From Adenophora triphylla var. japonica (lineage: Eukaryota > Streptophyta > Magnoliopsida > Asterales > Campanulaceae), in contig JAFEMH010003625.1 of the NCBI GenBank assembly GCA_022495995.1, forward strand, positions 191,491-255,490: a stretch of DNA of 64,000 bases, in the 5' to 3' direction. The notes beneath the pieces are model-generated. The model had not been told where the DNA came from and searched no databases. It saw only the letters and a program-made list of their open reading frames with translations. How positions within the stretch are numbered: position 1 is the first letter of the stretch; every line of letters starts with the position of its first letter. A program made the position numbers and the translations under genes. This document shows positions 19,163 to 29,773 of this stretch, piece after piece.

Positions 19163-22040
19163 ATGGCGGAAGGATCACGGAGAGGACGTCGTCAACGGAG
19201 CCAAGAGATGATCGAGCAAAGGATGGAGCTTCAAAGGAATTGCACTTCCTTCAATCCTTCTTCGAAGAACCCGGATGTGTTGTATCCGAATCCGGAGGTG
19301 CACACTAGGCGAGCTAGGAACGTCGGGGAGGTAAGAAATCAATTTCGCCTTGATTTCTTGCTTGAAATTTTGAATGCTAGAACTAGGTTTTAGTTTTTCG
19401 CATATTTGGGGATTTTGTTATTTGCCATGCCTTTTGTGAAATTCGTGATGAATTGTTAAAATTGAGCATGTAAAATTTGTGGGTATGTGATTTTTGTGCA
19501 AAAATATGTAGATTAGCTCTTATTTGTAAAAATAAAGTGCATCTCTTTGAAAATGCATGCTTTGGTGTTTTGTACCTTATGCTATTTTCGTATGTACATT
19601 GTGAGAAAAATTGCCATGTAGGGACAAATTTTGTGAAAAATGTGACATGTGCCGTGTTTTGTGACGGGTTTTGTCTTAAAGTATGTGCCGTGTAGGGACG
19701 GACTTTTCTGTAGTGTGTGCCGTGTTTTTGGTGACGGACTTTGTGGGGAAAATATGTGCAATATGTGCCGTGTTTTGTGACGGGTTAATTTTGAAAATGT
19801 GTCGTGTAGGACTTAATCCCTTTGTTGAGAAAGTGTGTGCCGTGTTTTGTGACGGACTGCATGGGAAAAATTATGTGCAATGCATGCCGTGTTTTGTGAC
19901 GGGTTACATGTGAAAATTATGTGCAATGTTGGGACGGACCCATATATGTTATATACGAGTATATATTTTTTGTGTTTTGCATTAAGTACTGTGACTGACG
20001 TACCTTTGCTGTGTTTACCTGCAGGATGTGGGGCTTTTTTCTGGGAAATCCAAGAAGATGAAGTCTCGAGGGTCGCTCGAGGCAGTAGTGGAGCTGTGGC
20101 AGCAGTTGCCGGATATCTCTGTGGAGGGCGGGCCGAGCCCTAAGAGATTGGTGTATGCTTCTGGCTTGGGCGTGTTCGTGGAGAACCTGGCTGGGATTTC
20201 TGATACGAGGAAGAACAAGAGTATCTTCCTAGGCTTATTGGTGGGATACCACCCACACCTTCCATCTGAGCTGGGGCGAGGTGACGGTGACGCCCACCGA
20301 TTTTGCTGCTATCACCGGGCTTTCCTTTAAAGGAGGGCCAGTGCGGTGGAGGATAGGATAGCCGAAGACGTATTGGCTGAGTTGCTGGGCTCTGTGCCTC
20401 TTCTTCGCAGGGTCCTGGGCATGCTGTACAGCGATGTGGAGATGCGGATTACGGCCAATATTGGGGCCTATTGCCGTGGTACCGGTATGGTGACGGCGGA
20501 GCAGCTGGCACGCTCCTTCCTGTGGTTTGCCCTTTCCAAGACTTTGTTCTCGAACCACGTGACTACGGCTCCCTTTGCTCTGCTGGAGAGTTTGACTGAT
20601 TTAGAGAGGGTCTGTGACATTGCCTGGGGCGAGGCGGGCCTGGCGGAGCTTTATTTCTCCTTGGACCGGTTTAGCCGATGCGTGGCTAGTTCTTTGGGCT
20701 GTTTTGACTTTGCTTTAGAGGTATGAGTTTATTGCTATTTTTGATTTAGCAATCTGTCATTTCTTCGTTTTTATTTGCACTGAACCTCTTCTGTTTTTTG
20801 TCACAGGTGTGGTTCTACGAGATCTTCCGTTGTTTCCCGTGGGATCGAGATCCTGAGGCCATAGCGGCCTATCCTGCTATGTTGGGCTGGGCTCGTCCCG
20901 CGAGGAGGAGGAGGACCAGTAGGGGGAAGCTCACCATCGCTTACGGGGACGTGCAGGAGCATCTGGGGAGAGATAGCCCGGCGGAGTTTGCTTTGTACCC
21001 CTGGGCTCGGTACGGGGCTGACGAGTTTGAGGGGGCTACCGTGGTGATGGCACAGCGGAAGATGCTGCGGGGCCTGACCTGCGATGTCATGTACTTGGGA
21101 GAGAGGGTCTTTTGGCAGCATGGCCCGGGTATGCTCCCCTTGGCTCCGAGGGACCCTCCTTTTGGGATGATGGATTCCTGTGAGACGGACGTGCTGGAGT
21201 TTGAGAGATATTTGGGCGGCGTGAGTGCCGATGAGTTTGTCTTGTTTGGAGAGGAGTATGGGACCTTCGTGAGGAGGAAGTTGAGGACGCCACAGGTGTT
21301 GGCGAGGGAGAGGGAGGCTGGCCCGCCAGGTCCCCCAGAGGTTCCGGTGCCTGGGCCAGATTTCACATATGTTCGCGGGGATTCCTCGAGGCGGAGGGTG
21401 TCAGTACCCTTCCCTGAGCACGCTCCAGCTGCCTACCGGGTTGACCCTGATGTGCAGGTGAGTGTGCTTACTCTTTTCCGTCTTGGCATCTTTTCCTGTA
21501 TTTTTTCTCTTTTTGTATGCCTGTATCTCTTTAGCTGAGTGTTTCTTTGCCTGTTTGCTTGTGCAGGTCCCGGGGAGAGCCTTCGACACGCTGACTCGCC
21601 GTTATGTGGCGATGCGGTCCTTTGCGAAGAAGTTGGCGGGGAAGCTGTCTTGCCAGTCTTCGAGGCGTGTGCCGGCGTACGAGCCGATGCCTTCGAGGCA
21701 TTCAGTGGATGTTCCTCCGTCGAGGGCTGAGCCAGAGCCGCAGCAGGAGGGACCTTCTAGGGGGCGGCATAGCATGGATGCCGGGACGTCCTCGGGAGCC
21801 CAGAGGCTACCGGTCTTTCACCAGTTCTGGCCTTCACAGGAGGCACCGTGAGAGAGTTCGTCAGAGCCTTCCTTCTTCGACCCTTTTGTCGGGTTTGACC
21901 CTTCCAAGTATCTTGAGTACCTACCCCAGGAGGGGGTTCAGTATTCTGACGACGAGGGTGTGGCTGGCGAGTTTGTCGGGGTGCCCGATTTCTCGCTGGA
22001 GGATGTTGGTGATGATGATGATGCTGAAGAGTCGGATTAG
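19163..22040 (+). pseudogene. Antisense gene 1 of C: plant mobile domain (PMD) protein, four exons
   Basis: The start is the ATG at 19163 (MAEGSRRGRRQRSQ), basic and close to the start of the copy in element D. Inferred exons are 19163-19330, 20025-20720, 20807-21457 and 21567-22040, with clean GTAAG/GTATG/GTGAG donors and CAG acceptors. Exon 2 shows the PMD signature WWDTTHTFHLSWGEVTV, DFAAITGLSF and LARSFLWFALSKTLF. Exon 3 continues it with VWFYEIFRCFPWDRDPE. The tail is acidic (DDDDAEESD). PMD proteins (MAIN/MAIL family in plants, also found in transposons) act in the nucleus and affect gene and transposon silencing. What this one does is unknown. The copy is damaged: two frameshifts near 20245 and 20340 and one TGA at 21849-21851, after which the same frame stays open to 22040. 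Introns opposite to the element's transcription are expected to survive retrotransposition. Confidence 0.8.
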
Positions 22041-22383
22041 GGCTCATTTGCTTTCCCTCTTTCCATATCTTCTTCTTCTTCTTCTTTTTTTTTTGTTTAG
22101 CAACAGACATTATATGTACCTGTAATAAAACATTTGCATTTGCACCACAAAATATTCTATTTTAAGATGTAATGCCATATTTCGTGATTCCCGGGAATTG
22201 TCCTAGGAATTATTGCTATTTTATTTTATTTGTTCATGCCACGTGAGCTGGGAGTGCGTTTGTGGGTAGTGTATGCTTGCCGGGAATGACTTTGGCCAGT
22301 GTTTGGGCAGTTTGGAGCAAGGTCTTACTGGGAACAGTGGTTGTTGGCCTGTTTACTGGGAAAGTGGGGCCATGGTGCAACAA

Positions 22384-22428
22384 GGTCCGTACGGACCAAC
22401 TTGGTGTGCAAAGAGGTCCATACGGATC
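22384..22428. promoter_or_regulatory. Palindrome pair upstream of antisense gene 2 (C)
   Basis: GGTCCGTACGGACC (22384-22397, perfect) and GGTCCATACGGATC (22415-22428) start 31 bp apart, 118 bp before the gene 2 ATG. The second is preceded by GCAAAGA and followed by TTTGCTTTT, as in the LTR copy at 16866. A GATAAAGG TATA-like sequence follows at 22449. Confidence 0.72.
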
Positions 22429-22545
22429 ACCTTTGCTTTTGGGAAGGGATAAAGGCTTTCCAGATGTCTGGACTTTCCCCATTCCCCATTTTCAGCCATT
22501 TTCGAGCTTTCTTCCCCATTTTCTCTAGGAACCTCCATTTTTGCC

Positions 22546-24060
22546 ATGGATTCTTCGTACGTTCCAAGAATTTCACCAAGGCTTTCGCAGGAGCGGCAAG
22601 CACACTTCCTTGAGCGGCCAAAAATGTGGATGCGACACCGTATGAGGCATCAGAGGCGGGCTTTCGAGGTAAGGTTTCGACTTTGCTCGGTTTGGTCCCT
22701 TAAGGAGTTGGTTCCTGATTGGGAGTTGTTACGGGCTGCCGCGAAGTTCTGGGATGTTAGGAGGCATGTGTATTGCTTCTCCTACAATGAGATGGTGCCC
22801 ACCTTTGAGGATTTTTGGGCTTTGATTGGAGGACCGGAGGTGGAGGCCATCTCGCTTCCTTTGATTGGCGGGCGCCGTGAGCGTGAAGCTTGCATGCTTT
22901 CTTCTGACTTCGTTGGGAGAAGTGCAGGCATGATCCTTGATTCGGGTCATATTGACATTTCACGCCGAGCGGTTTATGATTGATGATGAGAGTGACGTCT
23001 CATGGGATGCATTTGCCTTGTGCGTGATAGCGACGCTTTTCATGGTCAGCTCCCTTGGGGTTTGCGATGGCGCTTTGCTAGATGTGGTTGGACACTGTAG
23101 AGCTGGAGAGGATATTGTCCCATTGGTGCTGGGGGAGACTCTTCATGGTATTGATCGTCTGGCGACTGGGGATCGGTTCATGAGAGGGGGAAGCCCTGCT
23201 TTGCTCACCTTGTGGCTGCGGGAGAGGCTTCAGGCTATGCATGAGGCTCCGGCGTCGTTCAGCCCGTGGACATTTGCTCAGCGTCCTCTTGTGTTGGATA
23301 TGTACCAGTCTGCCTGGGAGAGATGGATGGCGCAGTTTGGTACGCATCAGATCCGCTGGTGGGTTCCGCACTGGGGGATTGAGACTAGGAGGGCCTTTCA
23401 GGAAGGGTCCTATGTTGTCAGAGTTCCGGGATTGTCTTGGTCCTCTTTCTATATTCCGTCACTTGTTTCCCGGCAGTTTGGGATGAAGCAGGAGCCTTTG
23501 TTGGGCTGGGATGACCTTGCTACTACGGAGGTAGCTCCTCTTTGTATGGCAGCTTCGGGTGCTCTTTCGTATTTTCTGAGGGTATGGAAGTATTACGCTT
23601 TCCCTCATGTGGTTCTCCTTAGACGTCGGGAGAGTGTCGTATTGACTACCCAGTACTTGGCCTGGTATGAGCAGCGTTCTGGGCAGTCCCAAGTGGCTTT
23701 GAGGAGCAAGCGTGGAGCAATTCTGGGGCCCAATTGCCGTAGTAGCTATTGACTTAGGAGTGCCGAAGCCTGGTCTGACCCTCAGGATGTTACAAGGGAC
23801 ACTTTGTTTGACTACAAGACTAGAGTTGACCGACTGACGGAGTGAGGTCCTCTTTTGCAGGCTCGCAGGAGGAGATCCGAGCCGAAGCACGGCGAATGAA
23901 GCCCCGCGAGCCGCCGGGATTGTTCGACTCCACGGGGAGGACCCCTTATCTCAGACTGAGAGACGCAGAGTTGGCTCGCGTGGAGCGAAAGAAGACTCGC
24001 TGGGGAAGAGGGAAGAAAGGGAAGAATGGCGAGGGGACAAGCGCAGATGGCGCGGAATGA
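22546..24060 (+). pseudogene. Antisense gene 2 of C: DUF7745-like protein
   Basis: The ATG at 22546 starts MDSSYVPRISPRLSQE. Matching segments to the plant DUF7745 type are FWDVRRHVYCFSYNEMVPTF (FWD...F.F...E..PT.EEF pattern), a central WDAFALC, LSWSSFYIPSLVSRQFG and LTTQYLAWYEQRSGQ. The end is basic (VERKKTRWGRGKKGKNG), possibly a nuclear localisation signal. No obvious intron is needed except perhaps near 23845-23862. A frameshift at about 22940-22980 joins the first frame to the second, another at about 23752 leads to the C-terminal segment, and a stop stands at 23842. The homologue in D is 55813-57305, and A keeps the last 476 bp. The function is unknown. It lies about 500 bp behind gene 1 with its own palindrome pair, so it looks like an independent transcription unit. 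Confidence 0.68.
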
Positions 24061-24787
24061 CCTCCTAGGTATCCATTCATTGCATTTGCAAACACATTAT
24101 TTGTTAAATGTATTAAGCTGTCTTTTAGCATGTTGTGAACTTGAGAGTAGACCGTGCTTGAACTCATCAAGAAATGTTGTAACCGTTAGTGATTTATGAT
24201 TTACTTTTAAAGCTTTGTCGAGACGCAAGATCTCTTGTTTTCTTATGTTTCTTCGTGAACCTTGACGGCGTCCATCTTTGGACTTTTCTATTGTATTTGC
24301 GGACTGAAGCAGCCTGGGCCTTGACGGCAATCCCTTTTGCTTGGGCTTTGTGTTTGGCTGAGAGGTTGGATGATCCCATGACAAGTCGTTTTGACGGTCT
24401 TTTCTGTAGCTTCCTTGCCTCTTGTTTGTTGGCGTCGCGCTCTTGACCTCATTTTTGCAGCTTCTGCTTGAGCTTATATTTTTTTTTTGAGAGACTTTGC
24501 TCGAGCTCTTTTTTTTTTTTTTGAAGCGAGTGAGGGCGAAGGCCAGCCCCTAGCTTGGAAGCAGACATGGGTCACTGCTTGACGCCGAGTGACCTTCTGA
24601 TGTCCTTTGATGTTGCCGCCGTTGTTTGACTTGGTCAAGGTGATGGTGGGGGCATGCTCTTGAAAGTGTGTAGCTTGATGGAGGTCTTGATTGACATTCA
24701 AACTTTTGACTTTTTGTGTGTTTTTAGACCGGACCAATTAAGGTTGCCTACGTTCCCTGACTAGAGGGCTCAGTCCGCGTAGTTCGA
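24061..24787. other. Region between gene 2 and integrase end in C
   Basis: The sequence corresponds to 477-714 of A and 57306-57554 of D (AACTCATCAAG-type sequence, CTTTTAGC). It holds the 3' UTR of gene 2 and T-rich runs at 24479-24521. The structured motif copy 6 is at 24747-24785. No further gene is visible. Confidence 0.6.
24747..24785 (-). promoter_or_regulatory. CTACG...CGTAG structured motif, copy 6 (element C, pol-proximal)
   Basis: CCTACG (24747-24752) and CGTAG (24778-24782) flank TTCCCTGACTAGAGGGCTCAG. It abuts the integrase end and is preceded by AGACCGGACCAATTAAGG. Confidence 0.5.
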
Positions 24788-26100
24788 CACTACATGGAGT
24801 GCCAAGAGATGCACAGCTTTGTTCTTCTTTAGGCGAAGTATCTCGCGAAGTTTGCTTCCGTTGACCGGATTCATGAAGGGATTGCCGTCTAGGTCCTGCT
24901 GCCTTCATGGCACCTCCGGAGAAGATCTTTTGAACCACGAAAGGGCCGATCCATGTTGGTTCCCATTTTCCCAAAGTGGTTGGTTCGAGTGGGAGGCTTT
25001 TCTTTGAGTACTGTGTCGCCTTCCCGATGTCTCGGACTTAACCTTCTTGTCAAAAGCTCTAGCCATTCTCGCTTTGGTAGGCTCGGACGTGTTCCATGGC
25101 CTTTAGTCGTCGCCGTCTAGCAGCCAATTCATCGTGTCGGCTTCGAGCCATTCGACTTCGTTGACGCCATTTTCCAAAGAAGACTCGGAGTGAGGGAATT
25201 TCCAGTTCAAAGGGGAGGACTGCTTCCATCCAGTATGTCGTGGCGAATGGGGTTTCTCCCGTGGTCGTTTCTGACTGATGTTCGGTAGCCCCAAAGTGCA
25301 AGGTGCAGCTTCTCGGGCCAATCTCGTCCTCGGATGGTCATTTTTCGGATGATCCGTTCGAGGGTTTTGTTTGCTGCTTCTACGGCGCCGTTTGTTTGTG
25401 GCCGGTAAGGGGAAGACTTGTGGCGTGTGATCTTGAATTCGGCCAGCAGTCTGTCGCATTCTCCTTCGAAGTGGGAGCCGTTGTCTGATATGACCTCATT
25501 CGGGATGCCGTATCGGCAGATGATGTTTTCCTTGAGGAAGTGTGCGACTTTCTTGGATGTGAGCACTTTGTAGGACTTGGCTTCGACCCATTTGGTGAAG
25601 TAGTCGATGGCTACCAAGATGAACTCGTGGCCGTTGCTGCCCGGCGGAGCGATTTTTCCGATGACGTCAATTCCCCAAGTGGCAAAGGGCCAGGGCGTAG
25701 TCATGCAGTAGAGATCGTGAGGAGGTAGATGATTGAGGTTGGAGAACCGTTGACACTTGTCGCAGCTTCGGACAAAGTGAATGCAGTCTGCCTCCATGGA
25801 GATCCAGTAGTAGCCCATCCGTAGAATGATTTGCATTAGAGCCCTGGCGTTCATGTGGGGACCGCAAGCCCCATTGTGGACTTCTGTTCATGAGCTTGTT
25901 TGCTTCTTCCCCGGGCCGATGCAACAGTAGGAGTGGTCCTTGGTAGCGTTTCTTGTATAGCATGTCCCCAAGGATGACAAAGTGAGAGGCGAGGCATTTT
26001 AGGGCCGTGATGCTCTTGGCTTTGACTCCTTCCCTGCGTTGACCTTCTTCGTTCATGAAGGCGGTTTCCCCGTTTTTGAGGTATTGGAAGATCTGGTTGT
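24788..26100 (-). pseudogene. Integrase remnant of element C
   Basis: The zinc module (CDKCQRFSN), catalytic core segments WGIDVIGKIAP, VISDNGSHFEG and YRPQTNGAVEAANKTL, and the C-terminal GKWEPTWIGPFVVQKIF are all recognisable, so all three DDE residues are present. The frame breaks several times: near 25850 (HERQGSNANH out of frame), after RTSVRNDHGRNP at about 25250, near 25100 and in the tail. Compared with element A the sequence is about 75-80% alike by eye at the protein level. The N-terminus joins abruptly to pre-RT linker sequence at about 26100, the result of the RT deletion. Confidence 0.88.
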
Positions 26101-26105
26101 GCTGA
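26095..26105 (-). other. RT-RNase H deletion junction in element C
   Basis: On the minus strand, linker sequence encoding AQAAEEVL...AEEPKRR passes within a few bases into integrase NQIFQYLKNGE. In element A these points are separated by RT, RNase H and the second RNase H. By A's coordinates about 2.0 kb is lost. Confidence 0.8.
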
Positions 26106-27694
26106 AAATGGCTTCGGACTTGCGTCTCTTTGGCTCTTCAGCAATCTCGCAAATCGCTGTGATTAAAACCTCCTCGGCAGCTTGGGCCCGGTTTTTCTCT
26201 CGTTTGACAACATGCTTAAATGTTTGCTTGATGCATTTATTCAATTAATGTGTTTGCTTCTTTGTGTAGATGAGTTGTTATTAACTGTTTTGATTAGTTA
26301 ACTCATCATTTGTTAAAGATGCAATGAAAGGATATTCTAGAAAGGTCGGACCTTTTATTGAAAGCGCAAAGACTGTACATTGTTGATTATGGACTCACGA
26401 TCTTCCGGCGTAGAGCCATCAGATGACTCGAAAGACATGAATTCACAGACAACATGACTCGAAGCTAGACTATAGGCGACGAGGGATTGGACCAGGCTTC
26501 ATTACTCTTGGCAGGCTGTAGCTCTAGAGGGAGTGGCGATGGTTCCGTGGCCAATCTCACCCGGCATGGATCCCGGAGGATAGCTTGCATGTGGTTCGAC
26601 TTCAAACCAGATCGCGGAGGTTTTTGGTTGCTCCTCTGATGATGTCCCTCCATTAGCGTTGTAACCAGTCCTTGGGGGACCTTGATGATAGAAGTTGCTG
26701 AGGGCTACTTCCAGGAGGGCGAAGCATTCGCTGATTCGGAGTTGATTCTTGCTGATGTTGATCATTTTCATAGAATCCGCCTCTTTATCTGGGATCTTTG
26801 CTTGGACGACATTTACAATGTCTGACTCGAGGGGGCATGCTATCTCTCCTTCCCTGATTAGTCTTTGGAGGAGGTTGCGCCACTGTTCATCTAAGTCCGA
26901 CACCGGGATTTTGAATTGGACTATGCTGTCATGGCCGTCCTCGTGAGATCCGAGAGTGTCGGCCAGAGGGTTGTATTGTACCAGTGGGTCGGTGATGAGC
27001 CAGTTTGCAAGAGGGTTCTCGGCGAAGTAGGGGTCTACTCCTCGGTCAATCTCCATCTGGGCGTCCATCTCTTGATCCTCTCTTAAGCATTCTTCACAGT
27101 CGCATATGTTTGAGTTGTCGTCTTGACCCATGAGCTCTTCGATTTCTAGCTCATCGCGGCTTAGAGCGTGGATGTAGGGATCCACTTCGTAGCGGGACAG
27201 GACTGGAGACTCATCTGGAGAAGAGTATTCGGTCATGTCGGGACCTTCTTCTGGGTCGTAGCTTGCTGGCCAAGCGCTTGCCATTGTGCTGCTTCCGCGG
27301 ATTACCTCGAGCATTCCATTGGCATTGATGAATTTCACGCATTGGTGAAGAGTAGATGATACCGCTTTCATCCGATGTATCCAAGGTCGTCCCAAAGAAG
27401 GCAGAAGGTTGGTTTGATTTCCACGACTTGGAACTCTACCGACTCAGCTTGTGCATCAAATTGATCCTCAGATTGATGACTCCTACGATTGGTCGTGGAG
27501 TGGCGTCGTAGGCTCGGATTATCCTGGGCGAAGGTCTTATCGTGGAGCGGTCGATACGGAGTCGTTTCAAAGGTGCTCAAGGCAATGATGTTGATCAAGG
27601 AGCCGTTATCAATCAAGACGTTCGGGAGGAAGAACATCTCTATTTTTATGAGGATGAGGAGGGCCTCGTTGTGTCGATTCTCACATATCGGCAA
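26106..27694 (-). pseudogene. Protease and protease-RT linker of element C
   Basis: At 27368-27694 the aspartic protease is seen as NVLIDNGSLINIIAL, with DNGS in place of DTGS as usual in Tat. A frameshift follows near 27395. From there LGRPWIHRMKAVSSTLHQ, the conserved block after the protease, opens a 297-codon stretch (27395-26502). That stretch is acidic, contains a small Cys cluster (CDCEEC) and ends in a stop. The remaining part to 26106 includes RAQAAEEVL of the linker. Maturation of the polyprotein would be its role, but the copy is broken in at least two places. Confidence 0.8.
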
Positions 27695-27695
27695 A

Positions 27696-29773
27696 TCATC
27701 GTCTCAGGAAAGCTAGACCGCTTCCCGTGCCGCCATTTGACTCCGCCTCCTCTGGGAGCATTCGATCCATCCATTGGTGTGCCTTGGTCGGGGCAAAGAT
27801 CGTAGGGAGACAGCTTGCCTGGGCGTTCTTGTTTGGATTCCCGGTCACGAGACCGTTTGACTCGGTTTCACGTTCCTGGGCCATAGCGGATAGCATGTCG
27901 ACGGTTTCGTAAATCGCAGGGGTCCGCTTCTTGCTTGGAATTTCGTCGAAAGCTATCGTGTTCACCCCGTCATTCGGGAATGGATTTCCGATGGTATTGG
28001 GGCCACGAGGGCATTCCAATTTTCCCTCCTCGATTAGCCCCTGGACCACCCGCTTTAGCACAAAGCAATTGTTTGGTGTGGCCGGGATAGTTGTGGAAGG
28101 CGCAAAGGCTTGCTCATATCCATGTTGGGCTTGGGAGTCTTTGGTTGGAAATTCTCGAGAGGTTTGAGAAGATTTCGCTTTACCAAAGCTTCAAATACTT
28201 GGCCTGCAGGCATTTCGAGGTTGTCAAAATGCCGGAACCGTGGGAAGCGAGGGGGATTGTTGTTCCTCGGGGCCGCTTGATCACGGCTTACTTGAGCTCC
28301 GTTCGGATGTAGTGTACCGCTTCCGCTTCTTTTCCTTTGTTCGGGACAGGTGTTGAAGTTGACAGTTTGTCCGATAGCGGTAAGATGAAGGTGGGCCGCT
28401 ATTGTCTTCTCAAGGCTCGTAGTCTTCAAACTTAGTTCCGGCATTGACCATGGCACGGAGATCCGGATAGAAGTGATGGCTAATCAAGGTCCTCAGAGAT
28501 GGCTTGAGGCAAGAATGGAAGATGTCCATCTGCTCCTCTTTGGAAAGTGGATCCATTATCTCACTAAGCTTCCAGTTCCATCTTTTGTAGAACTCGCCTA
28601 CTGGTTCGTCATCCTTTTGCTCGGTGGCTTGCAGATCATGGCGGTTTATCTCCCACTCAAGGTTGGCGCGGTACTTTTCCAGGAAGATCTCACTGATTTG
28701 GTCCCACATGGAGCGGTTTTCTACCTTTACATTGAGGAACCACCTTAGCGCTGTGGATTTGAGAGAATGCTGAAAGTGATCCGCCATCTGTTGAGGGGTT
28801 TTCCCCTTGGCTCTCATTCCCAAGACATAGGTGTCGATGTGGGTTTTTGGGCATTCTGTCCCGTCAAACTTTTCCATTTCCGGCATCCTGAATTTCGGAG
28901 GGAGTGGAACCACCTTGTTTGGATCAGTGGGCAGGAGGGAGTCCTTTCGAGAACTGGCTAGCTTGCCTTGCATGTCCTTCATTTGCTCGATCAGCCAAGC
29001 CATGTGGGGATCGGGAGGTTGAGGTGGGTTACTGTTTTCGGGAATGGAAACCGAAGATGGAGGTGGATTGGCTGATGGGATCGCCATTCGGGAGTCTTGG
29101 GGAGGTAGTTGAGTGTATACCAACCCATACCCTGGAGTGTTGAAGTTAAGGGCGTGATTTCCAGGTCCGCTAAGGGTTGTGTTTGGGAATTGGGGAAATG
29201 TTTCATTAGCCCCAAGTGGCAGACTAGCGGGTGGCAGGCTTGAGATGTCGGGATATCCGCTTGGAATGCCTGTCCCAGGTAAGCATGTGGATTTTTGGTT
29301 ATGGCTGTGAGGCTCGTATAGAGGCAGAGAATTGAATCCTGGGGGATACCGAGATGCATTGGGATCCGCGAGCAGCACGTATGTGTGCCGTTGATACCGA
29401 GCTTGGTGTGCAGAGCCGGAAACCGATCGTGCCGAGGCGGGCATGCCTGAGCCGCTTGACCGATGCCCGAGGGATCTTTGAGCGAGAGCCGCTTTGCGTT
29501 GCTGGGATCTCGTAGCTTGGCGGAGGCGGGACTGCCGATAGCTTTGAGAAACCTGGGAGCCGGTATTTTTTCATCTTCAATGAGAACGAAGGTTCCGTCA
29601 GGTTGGGGAACTGCAATGGTTCCTCAAAGACGCAGGGTGTCTACGATCCAGGCTTGCTGCTCTTCTTGGCGCTTCTTGATAGTTTCGAAGGCTCGCAGCA
29701 CCTCCTCCATTGTCTGAAGGTTCCTTAGTGGCGGGGTTCCATTTTCCTCACTGTTATCTGTTGATCCCGTCAT
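27696..29773 (-). pseudogene. gag of element C
   Basis: The minus-strand ATG at 29773 (MTGSTDNSEENGTPPLRN) starts a coiled-coil-like N-terminus (EEVLRAFETIKKRQEEQ) and a GTIAVPQPDGTFVLIEDE segment like that in element F. A proline-rich stretch follows, then the retrotransposon gag domain with KFRMPEMEKFDGTECPKTH, ALRWFLNVK and VGEFYKRWNWKLSE (29444-28410). A zinc-knuckle-like CAFHNYPGHT and LKRVVQGLIEEGKLECP come next, ending at 27696. Gag forms the particle and packages RNA. Frameshifts lie near 29620, 29440, 28410 and 28060. The sequence is clearly distinct from gag of A and D (GTACPKTHLDTYTLAMKAKG), so C is a different family. Confidence 0.85.

Noticed and set aside
20798..21366. Minus-strand frames of 106-141 codons across the PMD gene
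   Set aside because: The plus strand carries the PMD domain with splice sites at both ends. The minus-strand frames have no recognisable domain.
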